A stretch of DNA of 64,000 nt from CAYVKM01 sp964452045 (lineage in GTDB: Bacteria; Calditrichota; Calditrichia; RBG-13-44-9), in assembly GCA_964452045.1 (NCBI GenBank), contig CAYVKM010000010.1, positions 8,024-72,023 of the forward strand, given 5' to 3'. Both the position numbers and the translations under genes were made by a program. Below the pieces are notes generated by a model. The model made no database searches, was not told the DNA's origin, and worked only from the letters and a program-made list of their open reading frames with translations. Below, piece by piece: positions 1 through 7,904 of the stretch (position 1 is its first letter; each line of letters begins with the position of its first letter).

Positions 1-1178
1 CATCTTGCCATCGTGTTTCAACAACCCCTGAAGAATCCCCTGAAAAAAATGTTGAGAAGTTAGTTCTTACTCTAAATCTGAATAACGCCCCGGCGGAAGT
101 TTATACTATTTCAGGAATTTTGGAGAGAAATGGTTATTCTTCCATTCAGAGAATTTTCACTATTTCAGGAGATTCCGCCTATGCAGATTTTGGACAGGTA
201 GTTATTGGAATCTGGCATCTATCTGTTTCGGCATTTGACTCCAGTAATCAGGAAATTTATCATGGAGAAACTGACGTTACAATACAAGCCGGTCAGATTA
301 ACACAATTACGCTTACTCTAAATCCGCTAACCGGCGGACTTGTAGTAATTGTTAATTGGGGAACACCAACGACCGGTGATTATGTTTACACCTATAACTT
401 TCGGGATCCACCTCGGAATGTGTACCGCTTCAATTTGCAAACTTCACTATTAGAACAACTAACAAATCAGGATATGTCAGAATTTCCTGTTTATCTCTCC
501 AATCTCGACAAAATCGGGTATCAACGTCCCTATATCCATCAATTTTGGACAATGGACAAAAATGGCAATAATAAACAATTATTATTCCAAAAAAGTTTTG
601 ATATGGAAATGCCTGATTTTGCTCCAGGGAATCAAAAACTTTGTTTCTATCTTATAGAGGGTGGGGGACGAAGATTAGGTGTAATGAATTTTGATGGGAC
701 TGAGTTTGAGTATTTAACACCATATTCTTCAATCAATAATGCCATTCCGGATATCAATGATGCCGGTGATAGAATTTTATACGAATCTGATTTAACTGGA
801 AATTATAACATTTTTATGATGAATCTTCAAAATAATACCAGTGAACAATTAACATTTAATTCATATAAAAGTACTTATCCCCAGTGGTCTAATACAAATA
901 ATGGGTTCTATTATTTGATGGAAACGACTGATAGCGTTCAAATAATCTACCAGGATTTCATTAGCAACTCGGCTGAAACTATTATCTCACTGGCGGATCC
1001 ATATATTATAGATTTTACCTTTTCTCCTGATGAGCAGAAAATATGCTTACTATGTTCGCCAAACTTCGGAAATTATGAGCCAAGAAATATTTATATATAT
1101 GATTTAAATACAAACCAAATTTCACAGAAAACATTCACTAATTTACTGTTCGATCGTCCAAAATGGTATAAATTCTGA
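1..1178 (+). CDS. Partial lipoprotein with TolB/PD40-like beta-propeller (5' end off window)
   Basis: The reading frame is open from the first base, so the gene begins upstream of the window. The TTG at 120 is only an internal codon. The earliest visible residues are Ser-Cys (bases 3-8), followed by a Thr/Pro/Glu-rich stretch, which looks like the end of a lipobox and the start of a mature lipoprotein; this is inference because the signal peptide is not visible. About 100 residues of beta-sandwich-like sequence follow, then a C-terminal half with repeated blades in which a Tyr/Phe is followed by MN or MDKNG and then a QLT turn. That pattern is typical of TolB-like PD40 propellers. It is probably an envelope-anchored binding protein whose ligand cannot be told. 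Codon use matches the neighbours. The gene stops at TGA 1176-1178 and stands about 150 bp before the next gene. Confidence 0.7.
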   Translation, partial: SCHRVSTTPEESPEKNVEKLVLTLNLNNAPAEVYTISGILERNGYSSIQRIFTISGDSAYADFGQVVIGIWHLSVSAFDSSNQEIYHGETDVTIQAGQINTITLTLNPLTGGLVVIVNWGTPTTGDYVYTYNFRDPPRNVYRFNLQTSLLEQLTNQDMSEFPVYLSNLDKIGYQRPYIHQFWTMDKNGNNKQLLFQKSFDMEMPDFAPGNQKLCFYLIEGGGRRLGVMNFDGTEFEYLTPYSSINNAIPDINDAGDRILYESDLTGNYNIFMMNLQNNTSEQLTFNSYKSTYPQWSNTNNGFYYLMETTDSVQIIYQDFISNSAETIISLADPYIIDFTFSPDEQKICLLCSPNFGNYEPRNIYIYDLNTNQISQKTFTNLLFDRPKWYKF

Positions 1179-1324
1179 TAGCAAATTATTGGTTAACTAA
1201 AGTGTGGTAATTAATCGGTTTATAGGTACCCCAATATTCTATAAAACTGAAGATTTGGATAATTCGATTTAATAAATAGAAAATTATTAAAAGATAAGGT
1301 GAAGTGATGTAATTTTCTGCAACA

Positions 1325-2086
1325 ATGGGAGAATTATTCATACATCTCAAAATTATTTCTCTATCTTTAAATGTATTTTTTCTTTGCCTCCCTTCATTAT
1401 TTGCCCAAAACATCATCTTCACTCCCGAAACAGACACGCTATTGGTTCAAGATGGCTGCACCGGTGCAGTGATTATCTGCATACTCAGTTCCAGCAATGC
1501 CCAGGACAGTATTATTATTTCCCCCGGATTTAATACTTCTTTACTTTACCACAATAATTCAGGACAATGGCAGTATACCGACCAATGTTATTTTCTGCTG
1601 CAGGATAGTTCGGATCAATATGATTATGAATTGTGGTACTTGCCACAGGGTGTATTACCATACTTTCAGCAGGTCACTTTCGACAGCTCCTTTGAAACCT
1701 GGGATGAGCATTTTTTATTAACCCTAGTTGTAAAATCCCAAGGAATTCCTGTTGATTCCCTCAGTCAACAGTGTCGGGCTGAGTTTGGACTGGCGATTCC
1801 CAACGACCCGGACCCGCTGCCGGCAACCGTACAGTTATTTCCAAATTATCCCAATCCATTTAATGCCACGACTACCATCGCTTACTATTTACCCGCCGGT
1901 GCCGAGGTCAATCTCTCTATCTATAACATCGCCGGTCAGCTGATGACAAACCTGATCAGGGAAAAAAAGGTTACAGGGGACCATTTTATTAAATGGGACG
2001 CCAGCCAGTATAACTCCGGCGTATATTTCATTCATCTGGAAAGTGGAAACTTCAGAAGTGTGCAGAAATGTATTCTGGTGAAATAG
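1325..2086 (+). CDS. Secreted protein with C-terminal FlgD/T9SS-type sorting domain
   Basis: 253 residues. The N-terminus carries a hydrophobic signal sequence ending near LPSLFAQ (about residue 27). The middle domain, about 130 residues, is not recognised. The last 85 residues start with the signature LFPNYPNPFNATTTI and end with GVYFIHLESG and a basic ILVK tail. This matches the Por-secretion/FlgD-like C-terminal domain used in FCB bacteria to target proteins to the cell surface, probably through a type IX-like pathway. No clear Shine-Dalgarno precedes the ATG, so the start could shift, but the signal peptide supports it. The gene sits alone between two lipoprotein genes. The presence of the tail is certain; the function of the body is unknown. 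Confidence 0.8.
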   Translation: MGELFIHLKIISLSLNVFFLCLPSLFAQNIIFTPETDTLLVQDGCTGAVIICILSSSNAQDSIIISPGFNTSLLYHNNSGQWQYTDQCYFLLQDSSDQYDYELWYLPQGVLPYFQQVTFDSSFETWDEHFLLTLVVKSQGIPVDSLSQQCRAEFGLAIPNDPDPLPATVQLFPNYPNPFNATTTIAYYLPAGAEVNLSIYNIAGQLMTNLIREKKVTGDHFIKWDASQYNSGVYFIHLESGNFRSVQKCILVK

Positions 2087-2201
2087 ACTTTGAAAGTGGT
2101 CTGAGGAAGCCACCACTTTTAAATTCGCGGAGTTAGTTATTTCATCAAGTAAAAATTAGAACTATATTATCGTTAGCGCTATTTCAACTCAGGAGATAAT
2201 T

Positions 2202-2798
2202 ATGAAGAAGATAGTCTACATTGGCCAACTATGTCTTTTATTTGCTGCATTTCTGATCTCATGTTCTCAACCCGAAAATTCATCTCCACTATCTGAGGAT
2301 GAGTATCAAATTTATGGGATAATTATCGACTCCCTATATGTAACCACAAACCGACCGATAGTTTTGATTGGAGCAAATACCGAAACCTATCCCCCCGATC
2401 CGGAAGCATTAACCCTGGATACTCGTTTTACTTTGCCGGCAGAATATAACTGGAATGAGCTTTTGAACAGTTTTCGTCAAAACAACGTGAATCAATTTCC
2501 GGTCGATCCGGCAAAAATTGATATACCAATTACCAAAATACCGATCAACCGCCAGAATATGTTTGAACAATTGAACTCACAACTTCAGGAACTCGATCGA
2601 AACCAGACCATGAACTACCGGGAAAAACTTGGCATATACTGGTTTTCCAGAGCCGGATTTAATACCGAGGGAACCCAGGCATTTATATTTACTGATTTCC
2701 TGTGTGGTGCCCAGTGTGGTTGGCCATCCTACTACCTGCTAACAAAATCAATTAGCACCTGGAAAATTGTTCAGGAATACCAGCTGGGCCGGTATTAG
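2202..2798 (+). CDS. Putative lipoprotein of unknown function
   Basis: 198 residues starting MKKIVYIGQ, with a hydrophobic stretch and a lipobox ending LISC at about residue 21, followed by a Ser/Pro/Glu-rich linker typical of exported lipoproteins. AGGAGA lies a few bases before the ATG. The remainder is a soluble domain that I do not recognise; it contains two cysteines near the C-terminus (CGAQC) and several Pro-rich turns. The gene is followed by about 240 bp of noncoding DNA before the respiratory operon, so it is probably transcribed separately. A role cannot be assigned. Confidence 0.65.
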   Translation: MKKIVYIGQLCLLFAAFLISCSQPENSSPLSEDEYQIYGIIIDSLYVTTNRPIVLIGANTETYPPDPEALTLDTRFTLPAEYNWNELLNSFRQNNVNQFPVDPAKIDIPITKIPINRQNMFEQLNSQLQELDRNQTMNYREKLGIYWFSRAGFNTEGTQAFIFTDFLCGAQCGWPSYYLLTKSISTWKIVQEYQLGRY

Positions 2799-3040
2799 TT
2801 AAATCCGGTTTTATAAATCTACATTTTTTATCCCGACAGATACCGAATCCTTCATTCATGTTGAGAGGTTTTTGAGTCCTTCTAATCTTTATCCGATACT
2901 CAAGAATTTCGACTTTTACCCCCTTCATTAAATCTTCATTTTGTTCATTTACCATAATTCAAGGCCAATGGCATCGTGATGGAATCAGATGAATTTGGCA
3001 ATTCCAGAGCATTATTAAGAAATTGAACAGAGGTTCGTTC

Positions 3041-3976
3041 ATGCAGACAAGTTCACCTTTTAATCCGGTTTCACCAGGTGCCCATGATATTTCCACTCTT
3101 TTTATCGTAACCTTAATCGTCGCCGCAGTGATATTTAGCCTGGTGACCGGATTGGTTTTATTTGCCTCATACCGTTACCGTCAGAAGGAAGGCGAAGGGG
3201 AACCACCTCAGGTCTATGGACACCGCGGTCTGGAGATTACCTGGACGGTCATTCCCGGATTAATCCTTATTTTCCTGTTTATACTAACCTTGATTACCAT
3301 GCATAAATCCGATCCAACAGCCAGCCCGGGAACTAAAGCGGATCTGGTGATAATCGCCCATCAATGGTGGTGGGAATTACGTTATCCGCAGGCTGGCGTG
3401 GTATCTGCTAATGAAATTCACATCCCGGTAGGAAAAAAACTCTATACCCTCATCGAATCTGCTGATGTTATTCACTCTTTCTGGGTGCCTCAGCTTGGCC
3501 GAAAAATGGATGCCATTCCCGGCCACCCAAATCACATCTGGCTGGAATCCGATAAACCCGGCTTATTTCTAGGCACCTGTTCCGAATATTGCGGTGCACA
3601 GCATGCCTGGATGAGGATTCGGGTAATTGCCCAGCCTGAAGCAGAATATAATGCCTGGCTGGCAGATCATCAAAAGCTTCCGGTATTTCCCACCAAAGGT
3701 GAAGCGGCTAAAGGCCTGCAGGTTTTTGAAGAACAAACCTGTATCAACTGCCACAGTATTGCCGGTGTCTCAAGCAATATCAGCATTGGGCCGGATTTAA
3801 CGCATCTGGCCAGCCGCAAGACACTTGGCACCGGAATCCTGGACAATACACCGGCTGGTTTGACCAGGTGGCTGAAAAATCCACAGGCCGTAAAACCGGG
3901 TATAAATATGCCTTATATGAAACTTGATGATAAGCAGATAAAGGAGCTGGTGGCCTTTCTGGAGACTTTAAAATGA
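3041..3976 (+). CDS. coxB: caa3-type cytochrome c oxidase subunit II with fused cytochrome c
   Basis: Subunit II of a heme-copper oxidase, 311 residues from the ATG at 3041. I prefer this to an upstream in-frame TTG because AGAGG lies 7 bases before it. Two transmembrane helices (about residues 20-45 and 64-88) precede a periplasmic cupredoxin domain. The CuA ligands are visible: His145 in HSFWVP, and Cys180, Cys184 and His188 in GTCSEYCGAQHAWM. The C-terminal 90 residues are a monoheme cytochrome c with CINCH at 234-238 and a candidate Met ligand in MPYM, which defines the caa3 type. It accepts electrons from the bc complex or a small cytochrome c and passes them to subunit I. It is the first gene of the respiratory operon and overlaps coxA by 4 bases (ATGA). 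Confidence 0.95.
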   Translation: MQTSSPFNPVSPGAHDISTLFIVTLIVAAVIFSLVTGLVLFASYRYRQKEGEGEPPQVYGHRGLEITWTVIPGLILIFLFILTLITMHKSDPTASPGTKADLVIIAHQWWWELRYPQAGVVSANEIHIPVGKKLYTLIESADVIHSFWVPQLGRKMDAIPGHPNHIWLESDKPGLFLGTCSEYCGAQHAWMRIRVIAQPEAEYNAWLADHQKLPVFPTKGEAAKGLQVFEEQTCINCHSIAGVSSNISIGPDLTHLASRKTLGTGILDNTPAGLTRWLKNPQAVKPGINMPYMKLDDKQIKELVAFLETLK

Positions 3977-5631
3977 GCAATTCGGTACCAACCGTCCGCA
4001 ATATAGATACAATAAGCATGCCCGGAGAATATAAAGGCTTACTTAGCTGGGTCACTTCAGTGGATCATAAGCAGATTGGCATCATGTATCTGCTTATTAC
4101 CCTGTTTTTCTTTCTGGTTGGTGGAGTCGAAGCCCTGTTCATCCGGATTCAGCTGGCTCGTCCGGAAAACACTTTTTTGTCTCCCGATGCTTACAACCAA
4201 ATTTTTACCATGCACGGTACCACCATGATTTTCCTGGTGGTGATGCCCATGCTCATCGGATTTGCCAATTATTTTGTCCCGCTGATGATTGGTGCCCGGG
4301 ATATGGCTTTCCCGCGGTTAAATGCCCTGGGACTCTGGTTACTCTTCTTCGGAGGTTTAATACTGTATTACAGCTTTATCGCCGGCGGCGCACCCGCAGC
4401 TGGTTGGTTCAGCTATGCACCGCTCAGTGAAAAGGTCTATTCAACCACTACTGGTATGGATTACTGGGCGCTTGGCTTGCTTGGTATTGGTGTCGGTACC
4501 GTAGCCAGCGCTATCAATCTGGTAGTTACCATTATAAAATATCGAACGAAGGGAATGAGCCTTAAACGCCTTCCTCTTTTTGTCTGGATGGTTCTGGTAA
4601 ACGGGTTTGTTATCCTGTTTGCCATGCCGCCATTAAATGCTGCACTGGTTATGCTTCTGGTGGACCGTTTACTGAATGCAAGTTTCTTTACTGTGACCAC
4701 CGGGGGATCGCCAATCTTATGGCAACATTATTTCTGGGCATTCGGGCATCCGGAAGTCTATATAATGATTCTTCCGGCATGGGGGATTATTTCTGAGGTC
4801 ATTCCGGTTTTTTCCCGTAAGCCAATCTTCGGATACGAATTCGTCGCCGGTTCATCCGTAGCCATCGGTTTACTTAGTTTTGCCGTCTATGCACACCATA
4901 TGTTTACCGTTGGACTAGGTCACCCGTTTAACACCGCATTTGCATTCGCCAGCATGACCATTGCTGTTCCAACCGGAATTAAGGTTTTTAACTGGATAGC
5001 GACCATGTGGGGAGGGAGAATTCGCTTTACCACCTCAATGATGTATGCCGCTTCATTTCTGATTTTATTTACCATTGGTGGGCTCAGCGGTATCTCCTTT
5101 GCTGTGGTACCGGTGGACTGGCAGGTAACCGATACATATTACGTTGTTGCTCATTTCCATTACGTCCTTTTCGGTGGAACTTTGTTTGCAATTTTTGCAG
5201 GCATTTACTATTGGTTTCCCAAAATGACCGGACGCCTGCTATCGGAGAAATTGGGTAAACTTCATTTCTGGTTAACCTTTATCGGATTCAATATGACTTT
5301 TTTCATTCAGCATATTCTCGGTCTTATTGGCATGCCCCGCAGGGTATATACCTACCCCAATCTACCGGGCTGGGGCTCCATGAATATGATCTCAACTATC
5401 GGGGCATTTATCCTGGCAATTTCAGTCCTGGTATTTCTCTGGAATCTGATTGTTTCTTTCCGCAGCGGAAAACCAGCCGGCGATAATCCATGGGAGGCTT
5501 GGACCCTGGAATGGGCAACTTCCTCACCCCCGCCCCCGCACAATTTCGAAAAAATACCATTGGTAAGAAGCCGGAGACCTTTATGGGATCTGAAACATCC
5601 GGAAGATCCGGACTGGAAACACGAGAGCTGA
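3973..5631 (+). CDS. coxA: Cytochrome c oxidase subunit I
   Basis: 552-residue catalytic subunit of an A-type heme-copper oxidase, with about 12 membrane helices. It reduces O2 to water and pumps protons. Visible landmarks are the low-spin heme ligand in MHGTTMIF, the CuB His and cross-linked Tyr with the proton-gating Glu in WAFGHPEVY, the CuB pair in YAHHMFTVGL, the K-pathway region around PTGIKVFNW, and the two heme ligands in VVAHFHYVLFGG. All ligands are present, and the gating Glu marks the A1 subtype. The start overlaps coxB as ATGA, so the two are translationally coupled. The C-terminal tail is rich in Pro and Trp and lies in the cytoplasm. An 18-base gap separates it from subunit III. 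Confidence 0.97.
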   Translation: MSNSVPTVRNIDTISMPGEYKGLLSWVTSVDHKQIGIMYLLITLFFFLVGGVEALFIRIQLARPENTFLSPDAYNQIFTMHGTTMIFLVVMPMLIGFANYFVPLMIGARDMAFPRLNALGLWLLFFGGLILYYSFIAGGAPAAGWFSYAPLSEKVYSTTTGMDYWALGLLGIGVGTVASAINLVVTIIKYRTKGMSLKRLPLFVWMVLVNGFVILFAMPPLNAALVMLLVDRLLNASFFTVTTGGSPILWQHYFWAFGHPEVYIMILPAWGIISEVIPVFSRKPIFGYEFVAGSSVAIGLLSFAVYAHHMFTVGLGHPFNTAFAFASMTIAVPTGIKVFNWIATMWGGRIRFTTSMMYAASFLILFTIGGLSGISFAVVPVDWQVTDTYYVVAHFHYVLFGGTLFAIFAGIYYWFPKMTGRLLSEKLGKLHFWLTFIGFNMTFFIQHILGLIGMPRRVYTYPNLPGWGSMNMISTIGAFILAISVLVFLWNLIVSFRSGKPAGDNPWEAWTLEWATSSPPPPHNFEKIPLVRSRRPLWDLKHPEDPDWKHES

Positions 5632-5649
5632 TAAAAGAATGAGGAAAAG

Positions 5650-6201
5650 ATGAATAAGAGCAAACTGGCGGTAATTTTGGTGATCGGAACAGAAGCGGTA
5701 TTTTTCACCCTGCTCATTCTGGCATTCCTGTACTTCCGGAGTGTTGCCAAAGGTAACACTCCGGAAGGGCTTTTGGATGTTGTTAAGACCGGTATCTTTT
5801 CCCTGTTTCTGTTTTCCAGCAGTTTTACTGTATGGCGGGCGGAAAAAAATGCAGAGCATCAAAAAATCAAACGATCGGCGTTCTGGTTGTTCATTACCAT
5901 GTTATTTGGCGTCATCTTTCTGACTGGCCAGGGCATCGAATGGAATTTTCTGATCCGGCATGGGCAAACCATCAGCCGTGACCTTTTTGGCACAACATTT
6001 TTCACCCTTACCGGTTTCCATGGATTTCACGTGCTTGCCGGTCTGTTAATCCTGGGAATACTTTTCATCCTGTCCCTAACTGGAAATTTTAATCATAAAA
6101 ATACCGTCAATTCGGTTGGCGCCGTTGCTTTATACTGGCACTTTGTGGATATCGTATGGGTGGTCATTTTCTCAATTGTTTATCTGGGGGTAAAACTATG
6201 A
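5650..6201 (+). CDS. coxC: Cytochrome c oxidase subunit III (short, five-helix form)
   Basis: 183 residues, about five predicted membrane helices, ATG preceded by GAGGAAAAG. This is the short subunit III found in many bacterial caa3 and quinol oxidases, lacking the first two helices of the mitochondrial form. Typical segments are LVIGTEAVFFTLLILAFLYF at the start, GTTFFTLTGFHGFHVLAG in the middle, and ALYWHFVDIVWVVIFSIVYL at the end; the last contains the conserved WHFVDxVW signature. It stabilises subunit I and supports proton uptake. The final codons overlap the ctaG start (ATGA). Confidence 0.92.
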   Translation: MNKSKLAVILVIGTEAVFFTLLILAFLYFRSVAKGNTPEGLLDVVKTGIFSLFLFSSSFTVWRAEKNAEHQKIKRSAFWLFITMLFGVIFLTGQGIEWNFLIRHGQTISRDLFGTTFFTLTGFHGFHVLAGLLILGILFILSLTGNFNHKNTVNSVGAVALYWHFVDIVWVVIFSIVYLGVKL

Positions 6202-7082
6202 CAATGAGTAAATTTCTTTTATCCGCCTGGGAATGGGAACCTTCGATAATTATTGGCTGCATTGGATTGATTGTGGCTTATCTGTTGATTGTTCGTTCCC
6301 GCATTACCAAAAAATCGATTTTCTACTTTATAGGCGTAATCATATTATTTCTTGCTCTGGTCTCCCCGCTGGACGAGATTTCAGATACCTATCTTTTTAG
6401 TGCACACATGGTCCAGCATTTACTTTTTATCCTGGTAGTCCCACCATTTCTACTGCTGGGAATACCCGAATGGGTTTTTCGCAAGGGGATGAAATGGAGT
6501 TTTTTTCGTAAGACTGAACATGTACTCTCAAACCCGATTATCGCCTGGTCTGCCGGAGCCGGGGCCATGTGGATCTGGCACTGGCCACCTTTGTTTAATG
6601 CGGCGCTGGCGAATGAAACCTTTCATGCTTTTGAACATCTCAGCATCCTGGTTATGGGAACAATTTTCTGGTGGGTGGTTATCTCCCCTTTAAAGGAAGA
6701 ACGGATGAACCCACTTTACCTTATTTTTTATCTTTTCTCGGCCTGTATAGCCTGTACTATTTTAGGAATTATAATTACCTTTTCCACTGTAGGTCTGTTT
6801 CCGGCATACTTAAATCCACAAGACGCGGCAGGTATCTTACCCATTATCAGAGATGGATGGGGATTCTCTCCGGGCGTAGATCAACAGGTTGGTGGTCTGT
6901 TGATGTGGGTTCCTGCCTGTATTGTTTATGTGTCTGCGGTAATCGGTACGCTGGTCCGCTGGTATCGCACACCGGACCGGGATACTCTGACCCTGCGTGC
7001 CGTGGTGGGTTCAAGCCAGCCCATTGTTACCCCCGAAACCAAAGAAGAACAAGTTAAAAGGATTGAAAACAGCCATGTATGA
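6198..7082 (+). CDS. ctaG: caa3 oxidase assembly protein, CtaG family
   Basis: About 294 residues with at least seven membrane helices. The motif SAHMVQHLLFILVVPPFLLL and the later segment WIWHWPPLFNAAL followed by FEHLSILVMGTIFWW are characteristic of the caa3_CtaG family, which in Bacillus is required to assemble active caa3 oxidase, probably by helping CuB insertion. I use the ATG at 6198, which overlaps the coxC stop and has GGGGGT just upstream; MTMS allows an alternative at 6204, and the longer reading from 6156 is unlikely. The conserved His residues lie near the membrane faces. The C-terminal 40 residues are hydrophilic. It overlaps the next gene by 8 bases, so it is in the same transcript. 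Confidence 0.88.
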   Translation: MTMSKFLLSAWEWEPSIIIGCIGLIVAYLLIVRSRITKKSIFYFIGVIILFLALVSPLDEISDTYLFSAHMVQHLLFILVVPPFLLLGIPEWVFRKGMKWSFFRKTEHVLSNPIIAWSAGAGAMWIWHWPPLFNAALANETFHAFEHLSILVMGTIFWWVVISPLKEERMNPLYLIFYLFSACIACTILGIIITFSTVGLFPAYLNPQDAAGILPIIRDGWGFSPGVDQQVGGLLMWVPACIVYVSAVIGTLVRWYRTPDRDTLTLRAVVGSSQPIVTPETKEEQVKRIENSHV

Positions 7083-7371
7083 TACTACTCAGGATAAATC
7101 GCACCCATCAGAGGATCAAGCCAATCCCATGACTAGGAATGATAATCCTATTGAAGAATGGGTAAAACCAATGCCCGAAGAAACACCCGAACCCACCTTT
7201 TGGCCGATAAGTCTGGCAATGTCCATCATCTTTATTCTCTGGGGATTTATCTCGACCTGGATCATCTCAGCAGTGGGTATCGTGCTTTTTAGTATATCGG
7301 TTCGGGGATGGGTAAGGGATCTACTCAATGAACAATCATCAGATCAGAGGAAGGAACATGAAACTGTTTGA
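7075..7371 (+). CDS. Small membrane protein within the bc-caa3 operon
   Basis: 98 residues from the ATG at 7075, which lies inside the end of ctaG. About 40 residues of acidic, Pro-rich cytoplasmic sequence are followed by two closely spaced hydrophobic segments (about residues 43-60 and 64-78) and a charged tail. The layout resembles the small accessory subunits (subunit IV-like) that accompany bacterial aa3/caa3 oxidases, but I recognise no family signature. Its position between ctaG and the Rieske gene, with overlaps on both sides (its end overlaps the Rieske start at 7358), argues for a structural or assembly role in the oxidase or the bc complex. This is inference from context. Confidence 0.7.
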   Translation: MYDTTQDKSHPSEDQANPMTRNDNPIEEWVKPMPEETPEPTFWPISLAMSIIFILWGFISTWIISAVGIVLFSISVRGWVRDLLNEQSSDQRKEHETV

Positions 7372-7858
7372 CCAAAACGATGAAATAAGCCGCAGGCAGT
7401 TTTTTAATAAACTTGGTATTTTACTCAGCGGTATCGCCGGATTGGTTCTGGCGCTTCCGGTAATTGGTTTTCTGATTTCGCCATTATTACGAAAGGTTGT
7501 CCGGGACTGGCGCGATGTCGGAAATCTGGATCAATTTAAAATTGGTACAACAGTAGAGGTATCGTTTGAAGACGCCTCTCCCTTACCATGGTCCGGGATT
7601 ACCGCTAAAACGGCAGCCTGGCTAAGAAGAGTGGACGAAACCAATTTTGTTGCGTTTTCCATAAACTGCACCCATCTTGGTTGTCCGGTCCGGTGGCTGC
7701 CCAGAGCAGATTTGTTCATGTGCCCATGCCATGGTGGTGTATATTACAAGGACGGCCAGGTAGCGGCCGGACCACCACCGAGACCACTAACTCAATATCC
7801 GGTGCGTATACGAAACAATAGAGTAGAAATCCGTACCAGCCAGCTGCCAATAACCTAA
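7358..7858 (+). CDS. Rieske iron-sulfur protein of the bc complex
   Basis: 166 residues. I choose the ATG at 7358, which has AGGAAGG directly upstream; an in-frame ATG at 7328 would add ten residues. The N-terminus has a twin-arginine-like SRRQFF motif followed by one membrane helix, as in Tat-exported Rieske subunits. The [2Fe-2S] ligands are in CTHLGC and CPCHGG, and both disulfide cysteines are present; GPPPRPL follows the cluster as in b6f and menaquinol Rieske proteins. It transfers an electron from quinol to cytochrome c. The start lies inside the preceding small gene, and the next gene (cytochrome b) begins 47 bases downstream. Confidence 0.93.
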   Translation: MKLFDQNDEISRRQFFNKLGILLSGIAGLVLALPVIGFLISPLLRKVVRDWRDVGNLDQFKIGTTVEVSFEDASPLPWSGITAKTAAWLRRVDETNFVAFSINCTHLGCPVRWLPRADLFMCPCHGGVYYKDGQVAAGPPPRPLTQYPVRIRNNRVEIRTSQLPIT

Positions 7859-7904
7859 TGGATCAGAATCCTCATGCTAATCTGAAGGAAATTAGAGAAC
7901 ATCT

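Noticed and set aside
2752..2955. Minus-strand frame in the gap before coxB
   Set aside because: Overlaps the end of the lipoprotein gene, lacks a ribosome site and has no recognisable sequence.
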